Positions 27,001-37,863 of a stretch of DNA of 64,000 bases are shown piece after piece. The stretch comes from Hanleya hanleyi. Taxonomy: Eukaryota > Mollusca > Polyplacophora > Lepidopleurida > Hanleyidae. The first letter of the stretch is position 1. The number at the start of each line of letters is the position of its first letter. Location of the stretch: the NCBI GenBank assembly GCA_036873755.1, contig JAVTVY010037103.1, positions 107,003-171,002 on the forward strand. Direction: 5' to 3'. The notes beneath the pieces are model-generated. The model searched no databases, was not told the DNA's origin, and was given only the letters and a program-made list of their open reading frames with translations. A program made the position numbers and the translations under genes.

Positions 27001-30000
27001 TTGTTAATCATTCCTAGCCTTTTCTTAATATATATCCGATCGTATCGTATTGTCTGATCGGCTCGAGCCCATGGTTTTGTTTTTCTGGCCATTTTCAAAA
27101 TAACACTTTTACCACTAGATCTATTCGTGGTCGGTCGCTGTGGCATTCTCACGACGTGTCACTATTCAGCTAATTCTTACAAAGACTGGCAAACACCAAG
27201 CAGGATTGACCTCCTCATATGTTTTGTCTAGTAGGGCCGCAGCTTTGTATAGAAATTTCTGCCGAATGACTCCGATTGTAGGAGGACTCACCTCGTGGCA
27301 TTCTCTGTGCCCATGGAGTGTTCACCATTCTCCACGCCCACTCATGTATTTAACATTGCCTATCCGCAGACACCCGAATTCCCCTCCGTACCAGGATTCT
27401 TGGCGAAAGTCAGTATACGGCTTTAACATGGTAGTTTCATCACCTGATATTATAGATAAAGATATAGTAGAGGAGGGGTATGTAGATCGGTGTAGGTCGT
27501 ATAGAAGTCATTTTTGTGATATCCACTGTCATTGTGGTATATAAAAAGGTGGGAAATAATTACATTCTTGATGAAAAAAAAAATTAAATTAAAAAAACAT
27601 TAACAACAACAAATTCGACGAAGACAACCACTGCTGACCAAACTACTGTGCATCCAACATAGTTGTCACTGGCCTAATACTTTTAAAATGTAATGAGCCT
27701 CAAAATCTAGGCTAGAATCGATGTTTCTTAAACTCTGGGAAACACATTTTACCACATAAAACTAAAACTTCACGAGAAAATGAAAGAAACTCATCTTTAA
27801 CGAGAGATCCTGAAGGATCTTGGCGCCCACCATTGTCCGATAATTGTAAGCTAATGACAAGAGGATCTTTTTGTCCATTGTTATTAAGAACAAATGATTT
27901 GATTTGTACTTTTGTTTGCAGAATTTCGAATTTAAGTGAAAAAGATCGGAAAAGGGACACTGAAAAACACCAAGATATTATCTTTATAAGTTTCAGGAGT
28001 TTCAAGATTTCTAGAAATTGTACTTAATGTCGGTTGTTGTAGTACAAGTGAAATGAGCAAAGTTAGTCTGGAAGTGAACGTCCGGAGGATTCATCATCTT
28101 TGTTTTTTTTGCACGTATCATCACTGGGTACTGGAAGCAAAGACAAATCTCTTTGATACTTTGGCATGAGCTATGAAACATACCTAAGATTTTATAATCA
28201 GTCCTTGTCTTTTGTAAAAAGATGGTGAGCTAAAAAAAGTGTACCTAAATTAACCGAGGAGAGCTAATACGAGAGCTGAAAATCGCTCTCCCAAATTTCG
28301 TGAGGGGAGTGATTTTGTTTTAATTGTCTAACCTACCATATTATATTTTTGATTAAATTATTTTATTTTTCAAACGAAAAATTAATGAAAATAAATTATT
28401 CTATTTCAATTTAAACAAGTCAATATCAAAAGTGATGAAGATTTCAACAGTCACCAGTGGGTAGCACGTATCAGAAGATTGAGCAAGCTCACTCTGCATA
28501 TAATACTCGTCGGAACCAATCATGCGCGAAGAGCAGTGTCCGTGGAGGTTCTCGAAAATAATCGGCCGATAGTATTTAAGTGAACGAGAAGAATGGTTGG
28601 CGAATGATCAGACGAGTCCCAGTTCGATATTGCCCAAGAGTATTGACATCCTACTGACTACAGGCTCTGTGTGCTGATAATGATGTGTAAATCATCTACC
28701 TTTCTTAGAAAACTTCGTCAAATGCTTCAACTTGTTCAAGGAAGATTTGCTGCAGTTACCGTCATTGTTGTCAGCTCTCCGCGCACGTGGCAAATATTGC
28801 ACGATCCCATGCTAGGAATAGCCTGTGCAAGAGACTACCGATTGTCAAACAAGCGAAGAAATAATGACCGCGCTGGAATTGACGGCGATCGCTTGCTGAT
28901 TAAAATTTATTAAAGGCATTTCAGTTTATTCTCACAGTGATTTTCAGTGTGGAAGAGTTCGCAAAATTAACACCAACTGTCCGTACATTTAATAATAAGG
29001 CCGTTAGCAGACACAGCCTACTTATTTCTATATTTAAATCTGCTGAATCTAGGTGCGCGAAAAACAGTGTACCTTGGATATGATTTAGGTGCGCGATGGT
29101 GCGCGAGAGCGATCGCTCACCTCCAAACGCAAGGACTGTATAATTAGGAAGGAATTCTGTTCTGTTTACTGGGCTAGTATCTCCATGCTCGAAAATAGTA
29201 AGATGGTACACAACTTAATACTGAAGGGATCCAGTCCGTGCAGTAATGTTGAAACTTTGAAAGTGTCTGAATCCTGATTATCTCCCTTGGATCGAAACAC
29301 GCAGTAGTCTACAGTTGTCGAGTTTTGACGTTGTGTCACAAGAGTGACATCCCTTTGTGTAGCTGACCCATCAGCAGACGAAACCGTAGGGCAGTTCACT
29401 TGCAACGGCATGAACCAAACCGATTTAAAATTTGAAGAAATGCATTTTAATTCAGAATCATTTGAACTCCTGGATATAGAAGGTGAAGGTATGGATATTC
29501 TCTATACTCAATATATAGAATATGCCCCACCGTTTGATACCCTAACTCTTGTGATGCAATGTCACAACTCGGGAATACCGTATTAATTTGAAACATAACT
29601 TATGGGAACCTGTGTACCAAATTTGAGAAAGATCCATGCAGTACCTCCTGAGAAAACATGATAAAGTTTCATGGGGAAATCCAAGATGGCCATATTGGAT
29701 TTTCAAATCGGACCAGAAAACGTACATTGCACAACTAGCCCCAAGGGGAACCTGTGTACCAAATTTGATAAAGATCCATGCAGTAGTTCCTGAGAAATCG
29801 CAATAACAAAGTTTCATGGGGAAATCCAAGATGGCCGCTTGGTGGCCATATTGGATTTTGGAATCGGACCAGAAAAGGTATCTTGAACAACTGTGTACCA
29901 AATTTGACGAACATCCATGAAGTTGTTCCTGAGAATTCACGATAACAAAATTTCATGGGGAAATTCAAAATGGCCACCAGACGGCCATATTGGATTTTCG

Positions 30001-33000
30001 ATTCGGACCAAAAAAAGGTATCTTGCACAACTGAACCACAAGGGGAACCTGTGTACCAAATTTGAGAAAGATCCATGCAGTACTTCCCGAGGAATCACGA
30101 TAACAAAGTTTCATGGGGAAATCTAAGATGGCCGCCTGGTGGCCATATTGGATATTCGAATCGGACTGAAAAGGGTATCTTGCCCAACTAGGCCCGAAGG
30201 GGAACCTGTGTATCAGATTTGAAAAAGATCCAGGCAGTACTTCCTGAGAAATGACAATCAAGTTTCATGGGGAAATCCAAGATGGCTGCCTGGTGGCCAT
30301 ATATTTGAATTGCACTAAAAAGGTATCTTGCACAACTAGACCCCAAAGGGAACCTGTGTACCAGATTTGAGAAAGATCCATACAGTAGTTTCTGAGAAAT
30401 CGCGATAAAAAGTTTCATGGGGAAATCCAAGATGGCCGCCTTGCACAACTGAACCCCAAGGCAGGGTTCATGCACAGAAATTCAGATTGAATTCCATGAC
30501 TTTCCATGACCTTTTATGGACAAATTCCAGGACTTTTCAGAAATTCTCTATGGATAATGGGGACATCGAAAAAATCAGTCCCCAAATATGTTTACGTATA
30601 TGTAGGGTCCTCCTAAACACAGACAACTGAATCGTTCATTGTCGTCACATGACTTGGCTTGCTACATGGTTTTGATGGCAGTCTCGCCCATGTCCCAAAA
30701 TGTTTTTTTGCAAATTCCAAGACAATAATTACCTCCCCTGATGCACACTTGATCGCATTCATAGACCACACGCGACAGTCAACAAATAGGACATTCGCTG
30801 GTCCAAGAAAATAACCTTTTCAGTAAAACAGTCAACAGAAATATTGACCTGGCTGACATTTTCAAGTTCCATTTAATTTTTCCATGACCTCTCACAAAAT
30901 TCAATGATCAGACACAAAATTCCATGACTTTCAAGGCCTGGAAAATCGATTTTCAAATTCCATGACTTTCCAGGATTTTCCATGACCGCGGGAACCCTGC
31001 AAGGGGGACCTGTGTATCAAATTTGACAAAGGTCCATGCAGTAGTTCCTGAGAAATCGCGATAACAAGAATTGTTTACGGACGGACGACAGACGAAAAGG
31101 GATTTGAACCATATGGTGATGCAATCTGATTAAAACTCAGACTTAATAAACCGCTCCTCTGTCGGACATGATTAGCGACATGTCCGACAGAGGAGCGGTT
31201 TATTACCCCTCGGCCATTTTGGCCTCGGGGTATTGTCGTCGCCATGTACGTCCGTCCGTACGTCCGTTACCGCATTTTAGGCGAAACCGCTCGAGACACG
31301 ATCACCAAATTTTCAACATTTATTTATCTAGTGCTAAGTCAGACGCCCATCGAAAGTGGCTCCCCTCGGCCCATATTTTACAGAGTTCTGCCCCTTTACA
31401 GATATATTAATTTCTATTTCTGTCCTATATGCCTTAATGTAACCAGCTATATCTGCAGAACTGTGTTCGGTAGAGCTACTATATTTTGGAAACTTATTTA
31501 TATTGTTGTATTCTACAAGCCGACAAAGGATTTCTCGCCTCGGCTTATGGAGTTATGCCCCTTTCGGATGTAATAATCTCCGATTTTGTTATTTGTAGCT
31601 GAATGTACAAGTTATATCTGCAGATCTGTGTTCGGTACAGCTTATTCGTTCGGTTCTTATTTCACAGAGTGCTAAGTCAGACGCCTATTGAAAGTGGCTC
31701 CCCTCGGCCCATATTTTACAGAGTTATGCCCCTGTACAGATATATTAATTTCTATTTCTGTTCTGTATCCCCCAAATGTAACCAACTATATCTGCAGAAC
31801 TGTGTTCGGTATAGCTACTATATTTTGGAAACTTATTTATATTGCTGTATTCTACAAGCCAGCAAAGGATTACTCGCCTCGGCTTATGGAGTTATGCCCC
31901 TTTCGGGTCTAATAATCTCCGATTTTGTTATCTGTAGTTGAATGTACATGCTATATATGCAGATCCGTGTTCGGTACAGCTTATTCCACAGTACTGCTAA
32001 GTCAGATGCCTATCGAAAGTGGCTCCCCTCGGCCCATACTTTACAGAGTTATGCCCCTTTACGGATATATTAATTTCTATTTCCGTCCTATATGCCTGAA
32101 TGTTACCAATTCTATATCTGCAGAACTGTGTTCGGTATAGCTACTATATTTTGGAAACTTATTTATATTGTTGTATTCTACAAGCCAACAAAGGATTACT
32201 CGCCTTGGCTTATGGAATTATGCCCTTTTCGGATATAATAATCTCAGATTTTGTTATTTGTAGCTCAATGTACAAGTTATATCTGCAGATCCGCGTTCGG
32301 TACAGCTTATTTGTCTCGGTTCTTATTTTACAGAGTGCTAAATCAGATGCCTATCGAAAGTGGCCCCCCCCTCGACCCATATTTTACAGAGTTATGCCCC
32401 TTTACAAATATATAATTTTTCTATTTCTGTCCTATATGCCTGAATGTAACCAACTACCGCTATATCTTGATCATCTCACATAGAACTATCTCTTCCCCAA
32501 TTCACACAACACATGGGTATCAATCACTTGGGGAAAGCCGAGGGGTTTTGATTAGATCAATCTCATGTTAAGTCTGAGTTTTAATCAGATTGATGGTGAT
32601 GGTGGGCTAAAAATAAACGGCACGACAGGCAAGCGTATACTTGCCTGGCGTGTTCTGCCTACATATGCTCTCTTAACTCATCGTTAGGCATGAGCCATGA
32701 TGTTCTCCAATGCGGCTAAAGCTGTCCAGCATTAGGATTGCTGAGCGTCGCTTTGTCACTCATTTTCAGCTCTGGAAATGGTGATTGACACAATTTGTTG
32801 GTGACTGTGCTTGATGAAATCTTTGATCAAGACTTATGCTAAAATCAGGGGATAATCAAATTCTGATGGGATCATTTCATGTTTCATTTGCAGATCTAGT
32901 GCTCAGCTGGAGGCATATGATAATCCAGGCAGTATCCAGGAACAGCCACCCCGCACCCCTGCCCAGCTAAGTGAGGCGGGTGACTGTATACAGGACCCAC

Positions 33001-33284
33001 CCTCCATCGGTGTACCAGAAATCATGTCGCCTCCATCTGTTCCACACAAACCAAGTGCTCCAAAGAAAAAGTATATGAGCCATTCATCATCTTCATATAC
33101 CCTGAATACATGTGAATTTATTGGTCTCTGTAATACTGTAAACAATTAGTTATTCTGAACTATCACAGCAGGAGACATTTTTAGAAGTTATGCCTTAGTG
33201 AATTCTTTGTTCTTCTTATGGAATATGAACGTGTATTGCAGTACAATATTTTCCATATGTTGTTTTGACAGGAAAAAGAAGTGA
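11888..33284 (+). CDS. SUPT7L: SUPT7L, STAGA/SAGA complex histone-fold subunit (ten coding exons)
   Basis: Nuclear subunit of the SAGA/STAGA coactivator (Spt7-like), which pairs by a histone fold inside the core module. The exons join as 11888-12042, 12538-12661, 12968-13086, 13922-14037, 15040-15161, 15567-15751, 18450-18535, 25751-25862, 32894-33070 and 33272-33284; all nine junctions are GT/AG, keep phase and give 402 residues (human protein about 414). Recognition rests on YWGEIP and PRLHQPS near the start, TLHTIRLIQH (about 60-70), the histone-fold/bromodomain-associated region (about 147-208), QVFHEVGIGS (217-226), IKEEP with a SUMO-type IKEE, and a lysine-rich end, all in human order. 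An acceptor at 11815-11817 before the ATG implies an upstream non-coding exon. Introns 7 and 8, about 7 kb each, are packed with mobile DNA. I consider the gene intact. Confidence 0.93.
12538..12661 (+). CDS. SUPT7L: SUPT7L exon 2
   Basis: Acceptor TTTCAG, donor GTAAGT. It encodes SITLHTIRLIQHARKLKHLI followed by a glutamine run, the counterpart of the TIHTIQLIQHNRRLR helix of the human protein. Confidence 0.9.
12968..13086 (+). CDS. SUPT7L: SUPT7L exon 3
   Basis: Acceptor TTTGTAG, donor GTAAAC. It encodes a proline-rich linker (ITYPATPAIPEYNGEPP, then MLKPVPFMPIEID) leading to the histone fold. Similarity is weak here; splice phase and position carry the call. Confidence 0.85.
13922..14037 (+). 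CDS. SUPT7L: SUPT7L exon 4, first half of the histone fold
   Basis: Acceptor CACCAG, donor GTAAGT. It encodes CRKLLRRSVAAICAHTGFD, which aligns with the CRQLL...AVATILAHAGFD helix of human SUPT7L. Confidence 0.9.
15040..15161 (+). CDS. SUPT7L: SUPT7L exon 5, second half of the histone fold
   Basis: Acceptor TTTGTAG, donor GTGAGT. SVLEMLTDLTSEYYLQFTKH corresponds to the human SVLETLTDVAHEYCLKFTK helix. Confidence 0.92.
15567..15751 (+). CDS. SUPT7L: SUPT7L exon 6
   Basis: Acceptor TTCCAG, donor GTAAGT. It opens with IIEQVFHEVGIGSITNLHEF, the most conserved block of the protein, and continues with a helix ending QQLSQDYDKLKNP. Confidence 0.93.
17930..18420 (+). repeat. Diverged ~130-bp tandem repeat in SUPT7L intron 6
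   Basis: Three or four decayed units share CTAGCTGGAACGGTT-like text, CTATCGCATTCACATC and CATATGGACATT. Copies vary enough that the boundaries are uncertain. Confidence 0.55.
18450..18535 (+). CDS. SUPT7L: SUPT7L exon 7
   Basis: Acceptor TTTTCAG, donor GTTTGT (weak). It encodes IKEEPYADIQFPNLDDTDED, matching the human IKEEPVSDITFP block; IKEE fits a SUMO-acceptor pattern. Confidence 0.9.
18950..20940 (+). repeat. AGGTCA-rich dispersed repeat region in SUPT7L intron 7
   Basis: AGGTCA and AAGGTCA recur dozens of times, often as AGGTCAAGGTCA or GGTCACTGTGACCCC. At 19972-19984 the sequence GGTCACTGTGACC is a perfect palindrome with a 3-base spacer, the layout of an estrogen-response element; near matches lie at about 19888, 20515, 20707 and 20800. 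Units are irregular (80-130 bp) and diverged. Confidence 0.7.
20000..20230 (+). repeat. Partial copy of the 22.8-25.6 kb element end
   Basis: From AAGTAGGCTCTCATTTGCAA through TTGTCCGGTAA, GAATCCTTTC and GGGGACTGTTACC-like text, this matches the terminus of the element at 22846-25565. A GTCA microsatellite sits at about 20037-20056. The copy is truncated on the right. Confidence 0.65.
23703..23745 (+). repeat. AAGAAC microsatellite
   Basis: Runs of AAGAAC and AAC units. A GC-richer hairpin-like CCTGCGTGCCGCAGG follows. Confidence 0.8.
24362..24640 (+). repeat. Two or three units of the 129-bp family
   Basis: GACCTTGACCTAATTTAAAA and following text repeat the units at 9745-10530, again with AGGTCA on the other side of a short spacer. 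They sit inside the 22846-25565 element. Confidence 0.6.
25751..25862 (+). CDS. SUPT7L: SUPT7L exon 8
   Basis: Acceptor TTTTGCAG, donor GTATGA (weak). It encodes LSSFEITVEQESASG and, near its end, MKNEPPDPK, reminiscent of VKMEPQE in the human tail. Without it exons 7 and 9 do not share a phase; with it the frame closes exactly. Sequence similarity alone would not have found it. Confidence 0.75.
26035..27662. mobile_element. 1.6-kb foldback element
   Basis: About 350 bp at each side are diverged inverted copies: for example TATACGACCTACAACAATCT and CCCCTCCTCTACTATATCTT at 26170-26220 are found reversed at about 27435-27510, and the flanking poly-T, GTTGTTGTTAAT and CATCCAAC motifs follow in matching order. 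The inner ~0.9 kb is not inverted and holds a degenerate helicase-like fragment. Target duplication not resolved. Confidence 0.65.
26402..26586 (+). pseudogene. PIF1-like helicase fragment with Walker A, decayed
   Basis: One frame reads IKPEELEVFQILYAGHNISI, then LGQMGSGKTT, the pattern of the N-terminal P-loop in PIF1-type helicases (an 'E-Q...GHNVFITGQAGTGKT' type motif). After the Walker A the frame runs about 20 codons and stops. A second open piece at about 26611-26728 in another frame could be a shifted continuation. I see no Walker B in frame. It lies inside the 26.0-27.7 kb foldback, so it is probably a captured or residual transposon gene. Confidence 0.5.
27663..29600. other. SUPT7L intron 8 sequence without recognised content
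   Basis: Mostly unique. An exon-like segment at 29395-29489 (CAG on the left, GTATGG on the right) is open but is not needed for the SUPT7L frame. I see no RNA gene. Confidence 0.45.
29600..31075 (+). repeat. 158-bp tandem family, second array, split by a MITE
   Basis: Units like those at 730-2362 (CCAAGATGGCC, GGGGAACCTGTGTACCAAAT, GATCCATGCAGTA) run from 29600 to 30461 and resume at 31005-31075 after the 538-bp MITE, followed by the same GGACGGACGACAGACGA-type ending. Confidence 0.85.
30462..30999. mobile_element. 538-bp hAT-type MITE with CAAGG duplication
   Basis: Ends are CAGGGTTC and GAACCCTG. A direct CAAGG stands on both sides (30457-30461 and 31000-31004), and removing the element plus one CAAGG restores the ACCCCAAGGGGGACCTGTG run of the 158-bp repeat it entered. 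The interior repeats TTCCATGACTTTCC and its variants on both strands, as many CAGGGTT-ended hAT MITEs do. No coding capacity. Confidence 0.85.
31122..32592. mobile_element. 1.47-kb MULE-like element with 9-bp duplication
   Basis: Perfect 25-bp inverted ends (31122-31146 and 32568-32592) begin CAATCTGATTAAAACTCAGA. A direct ATGGTGATG flanks both sides (31113-31121 and 32593-32601), a 9-bp target duplication as made by Mutator-like transposases. Inside the left end is a hairpin with 26-bp perfect arms (31145-31170 and 31179-31204). The body is 3-4 tandem units of about 320 bp containing GAAAGTGGCTCCCCTCGGCC and TATATCTGCAGA. No transposase is present. Confidence 0.8.
32894..33070 (+). CDS. SUPT7L: SUPT7L exon 9
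   Basis: Acceptor TTTGCAG, donor GTATAT. It encodes a low-complexity proline- and serine-rich tail (SAQLEAYDNPGSIQEQPPRT, then PPSIGVPEIMSPPSVP). The tail is poorly conserved in this family. Confidence 0.85.
33272..33284 (+). CDS. SUPT7L: SUPT7L last exon, lysine tail and stop
   Basis: Acceptor TTTTGACAG. Thirteen bases complete a run of lysines and end in TGA (33282-33284). The joined C-terminus is PKKKKKK, comparable to the basic KKRMRK end of the human protein and a likely nuclear localisation signal. Confidence 0.85.
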
Positions 33285-33720
33285 TGCTGTGGGAGTAAAT
33301 GGAGGAAGATGATGTTCAATAGTCTTACAAAGGACAAGGTAGAACTGAATAATTCCAACAAGAACAGTTCATGTAGTCAAACAGGACCAAAGGGTGTGTG
33401 AAGCTGGACTAACTGCGTTTACACTAGCTTGTATTGTAGAGTACAATTCATGGATGCATAGTTGATGCGTTGTGCAATATTTTGACAAAATATCCTGTGA
33501 ATTCAGTCATACTTGACTTTTACATGATGGATGTGGGAAGCTTTAGACGGGTTCTGAAACATGACCCAGGTATCAGAGGAGCTGGTCTAGTGTCACACAA
33601 TGATTGTCTTCAGCTCTACTCTAACACATTTAGTTGGTTATAACCAGACAACATTGGTTGTAAACTATATCAATTAAAGATCTGTCAATTTTATTTCCAA
33701 ACTGGGTTAACTTGTCATTA
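33285..33720 (+). other. SUPT7L: Presumed 3' untranslated region of SUPT7L
   Basis: Follows the stop codon directly with no further splice acceptor needed. A possible ATTAAA polyadenylation signal lies at about 33673. The true end cannot be fixed from sequence alone. Confidence 0.4.
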
Positions 33721-34429
33721 ATACATACCTGCTAACTGCAGATTTCTTCCTTTCACCTTATATACAGTCTCACTCACTACTTCATCATGACCAGCACAAC
33801 ATTGTGAAGATCTTACAATGTATAACCATATATAGATGATCTCAGTAAAGTCTGATGTAATATCTCGGTAATCTTACACCAGGGCTATATAAATCCCATT
33901 CGAATGTCAAATTACATCTGTTAGACAATCTGGCAGCTAGACGGATGAAACAACTTCAAAATGACAACCCCTGCAATTACACACAGGAGCAATTCTGGTT
34001 TTGTCAGGCAGTAGAAAGCCAACCCATACAAATTTGTTCATATCCGTGAAATTGAAAAGGCAGAATTTGTTGTGATTGGCTAATTACGTGACCTTGTAGA
34101 ATATCGACAAACAGTTCGCACTAATTTTTCATAGCACCACCTCTAGATGCTATTTCCCTGATATACCATCTCAGTTTACCTAGATTGATACACGACTTGT
34201 TTAACTTCCAAATTGCTATTGATGATATCTATATTCATCCCCCCTCCCCCCCCTCCCCAAACAACTGTCAATACAAAGCTGCGCATCTGAAAACCCCTCG
34301 GCTCCGAGTGCCAGCCATTCATAATGTATTCAATTTGAACCGTACTACTTTGAAGACGTCAGGAACACCAAGCAGTCAAGTGACAAATGTACAGATTATC
34401 AAAAATTTTGCAATTAGAAATGGCCCCTA

Positions 34430-35480
34430 AGGTTTCCGTCCAATCAGAGAAACCGGCAGTTATTACTTGTCTCTTGATGTATCCATGATGTATACCGAGT
34501 ATCCTACTGAATACTTGAACAATATCAAAGGATATATAGATCATCACTGATTTTACATAAATTAAAAATGGCTGCCAAGGTTTTCATCCAATCGGAGAAA
34601 ACAGTTCTGTCATTCATTTTTAGTCTCTTGATGTATTGATGATGTATACAAAGTCTCGCATCAAACACTTGAACAGTACCAGAGGTATAGATTTTTGCAT
34701 AAATTAAAGATGGCAATCAAGTTTTCCACCTAATCAGAGAAACTGGTTGTCATTAATTGTAAGTTTCTTGATGTATCAATGATTTATAGTTTCATATGTA
34801 TCAGATATACATCATTAATGATTTTGCTTAAATTAAAAATGGTCGCCAAGATTTCCGCCCAATCAGAGGAACCAGTTGTCATTCATCGTAAGTTTCTTGC
34901 TGCATCGATGATGTATACCAAATTTTATATCGAGCACTTGAACGGTATCAGAGATAGAGATCATGATTGATTTTGCATGAATTAAAGATGGCCGCCCATC
35001 CTTCCAGTCAGTTGGAGGAACTAATGTGGTTATTCATTGTAAGTCTTGATGCATCGATGCTGCATACCAAGTTTCGTATAGAACACTTAAATGGTATCAG
35101 AGATATACATCATTAAAGATTTTGCATAAATTAAAGATGGCAGCCAAATTTCCACCCAATCAGAGAAAGCGAATGTCATTCATCGTAAGTCTCTTGAGGC
35201 ATCGATGATGTATACCAAATTTTACATCGAGCACTTGAACGGTATGGCCGTCAAGGTTTTCACACAATCCGGGAAACTGGTTTGGTCATTCCTTTGAAGT
35301 TTCTTATGTATAGATGATCTATACCAAGTTTCACACTGAACAGCGAAATGGTATCCGAGATACACAAGATTAATGGTTTCGCATAAATTAAAGATGGCCA
35401 CCACAGTTTCCATCCAATCAGGTCCAGATTCAATAGGCTTCTTGGTCACGAGCATATGGATGTGCACTGCAAGTTTGGTG
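34430..35480 (+). repeat. Diverged ~150-bp tandem repeat
   Basis: About seven units share AATTAAAGATGGCCGCC, CCAATCAGAGAAACTGGTT, GTCTCTTGATGTATCGATGA and AACGGTATCAGAGATA. One further piece lies at about 35860-35970. The 34.2-34.43 kb part before it has C-rich low-complexity sequence and no gene. Confidence 0.8.
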
Positions 35481-35503
35481 TGCCTGAGCTAAGTTGTTCT
35501 AAA

Positions 35504-35700
35504 GAGTGAGTGAGTGAATAGAATTTAATGTCGCTTTCAACAATATTTCAGATATCACGATGAACCAACTAAGCACCACCCAGCCAAGTTGCGTTCCTGC
35601 TACTTCAAAGAAGAACCTTTGAAGCAGCCTGGAACCACACACCCTCCATCCACCCTATAAAACACTGAGGACAGCACACAAGACAGACAGGATGCTTGTA
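35504..35700 (+). repeat. SINE-like element
   Basis: Opens with GAGTGAGTGAGTGAATAGAA and TTTAATGTCGCTTTCAACAA, text found in tRNA-derived SINEs of molluscs and shared in reverse with 8470-8640. It interrupts the 34.4-36.0 kb repeats. The right boundary is uncertain. Confidence 0.45.
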
Positions 35701-35999
35701 TGGAGCAATAAAGACAAATTATATTACAGTGCTAGACATCACATTATCAAGTTCCTATTGCTTCTGAGCAAAATGCATTGAAGCAACAGGAACCCGTGCC
35801 CACCCAACCATGCCTGTTCTAAAGATATCTAGGTAACCAGAAAGCTGTGACGGTTTCACATCAATTAAAGATGGCCGCCAAAGTTTCCAACCAATCGGGT
35901 CCAGATTCAATAGGGTTCTGGATCACGAGCATATGGATGTGCACTGCAAGTTTGGTGTGCCTAGGGAAAGCTGTGACGGACAGACAGATGGATGGACAT

Positions 36000-36587
36000 A
36001 CATGATGGCGACAATACCCTTGGTAAAAAATTCCAATGAATAATACAGGTATAATAATTAATACAACACTAAATAATACAGGTATTGTATTGTATAATTT
36101 ACGGAGGCAAAAATATGAACCTGACTAAACATATATTATAATAGTATTATAAGTAGAATCTGCGGCTTCCTCATTTGTGCACTGTACCCCACCATTCACA
36201 TGTCCAGATTTCTGTTCAAGGGGTTAAAAGATGCACAATTATTTGTCCTTGCATTCTTTCCCCTTGACCCACAACTCTTTGAGCTCAGAAACCGTGATAG
36301 TGTGAGATTAAGCAGCAGGTACTTCTGTAGTTCACAACCACATGTGCAACTTCAATAACTGGGTGATGACACCACCCTATAGCCAAAAAGGCTTTTTGTC
36401 TGTCCGTGCGGCTGGTGTCAACATGCGCTCTTGTCCAGAACATATCTCGAGAACTATTAAACCGATCCAGCTGAAATGGCAGATGCATTGTTGTCGCTGC
36501 AAGTCCTGATTACATTTTGGTAACTGTCGCACAAGTTACCTACTTTACCAAATTTGCCATTTGAACATCTTGTCTGCAGGACAACTT
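36000..36587. other. Intergenic, no gene recognised
   Basis: Low-complexity AATACAGGTAT repeats near 36040-36090, then a diffuse repeat with ATATCTCGAGAACTATTAAA text. No exon is supported. Confidence 0.4.
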
Positions 36588-37863
36588 TTGAACACCCTAC
36601 CGAATCGGCAAGTATGATGGTACGGTAAGTTCCCTAAGTATTCGCGACCCTAAGTAAATTCAAAAACGGGCCTTTTTCGCCAAGTCATGTGACGCTGTTC
36701 CCTAAGTAATCGAAAACGGCCCATTCGCGAAAAACCGCGGTCCTAACTATTCGAAAATCCCCCATTTATCGTGGTCACGAGATTGATAATATTATGTAGT
36801 TGTGCGATATGTTGTATGATACTGAAAACATATTTTGTGCTGTTCAGACAAAAATAATTTAGAAGCGTATCATTTCCAACAAACGCGGCGATTCAGAATA
36901 TTTTACGGCCGTGGAATTCGCGGTGATGCATATACCGAAAGAAGTTTGCGCTCTTGTATTCAACTTTTCAGGAGCAAGCAATAGTACAGATTTATTCTCT
37001 TCAATCACCCATGGATAAAATAGAAACGAGGATAATATTCAGAGAATTATCATGAAAGGAAAGCTGTGACGTGCAGGATTAACCGCGACATATGGCTGCA
37101 TCGGAATCTTCATAGCCGTAAAAAGCGTGGAACAGCGTCATTGTGCACGGTGTCATTATTTCATTGTTCGCATGGGTCCTTAAAAGTTTGTAAAAGTGCA
37201 TAATTTTCATATTGAAAATTAAAGGCCATGAAAGTCCTTGAAAATTAGAATTTTTGAGTGAGTTTGTTTACACTATTAGTGAAGATATTACGGTACTTCT
37301 GACTTGATTATTGACACAAAAATTGAATGTCGGAAGAGACGTTTACGTAAGATAGCTGAGATCATAGCTTTGATAGCAACTGAAGCGGAGGTCGGAATAG
37401 TGGGTTGAGATTGAAAGTTAAAAAAATAAGAAAGATGGAATAAACTAATAGGTTTTCTGTCTACTTATTCTCTAAATTATACTGTCTGAAATGTGAATTA
37501 ATTTTGCTGAACCCATGAGGTAATATTAGATAAAAACATGGTTGTACATTTGGCTGTTTCGTCATCATCTATCGATCTGTCTTTCGTCAGAAATATTCCA
37601 GAATACATTTACATCTGAAACAGATTGAACCAATTTTTTTCATTTTTTTTTCATGAGAGTCTTGATCTCACTGTTAAGTTCATACTCCATGTAAGAATCA
37701 CGAAACAATGCATACAATAGCCAAGTCTGGGGACAACAATATGTCTAGACTTTAGCCTTTTCAGCTGCACAAAGACTCGGACAATAGCTTCCTACATGAA
37801 GTATCTACCCACTGTTACGAAGGCATAATATATTGAGGTTGTGTTGGCTGAATATATTATGAA

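Noticed and set aside
29395..29489. Exon-like segment (FTCNGMNQTDLKFEEMHF...) in SUPT7L intron 8
   Set aside because: Splice signals are passable but it is not needed: exons 7, 8 and 9 join in frame without it. Kept as an alternative only.
29600..30470. Overlapping minus-strand frames with repeated 'FPMKLCYRDFSG' text
   Set aside because: They are translations of the 158-bp tandem repeat and recur at 1.2-2.2 kb; no gene structure.
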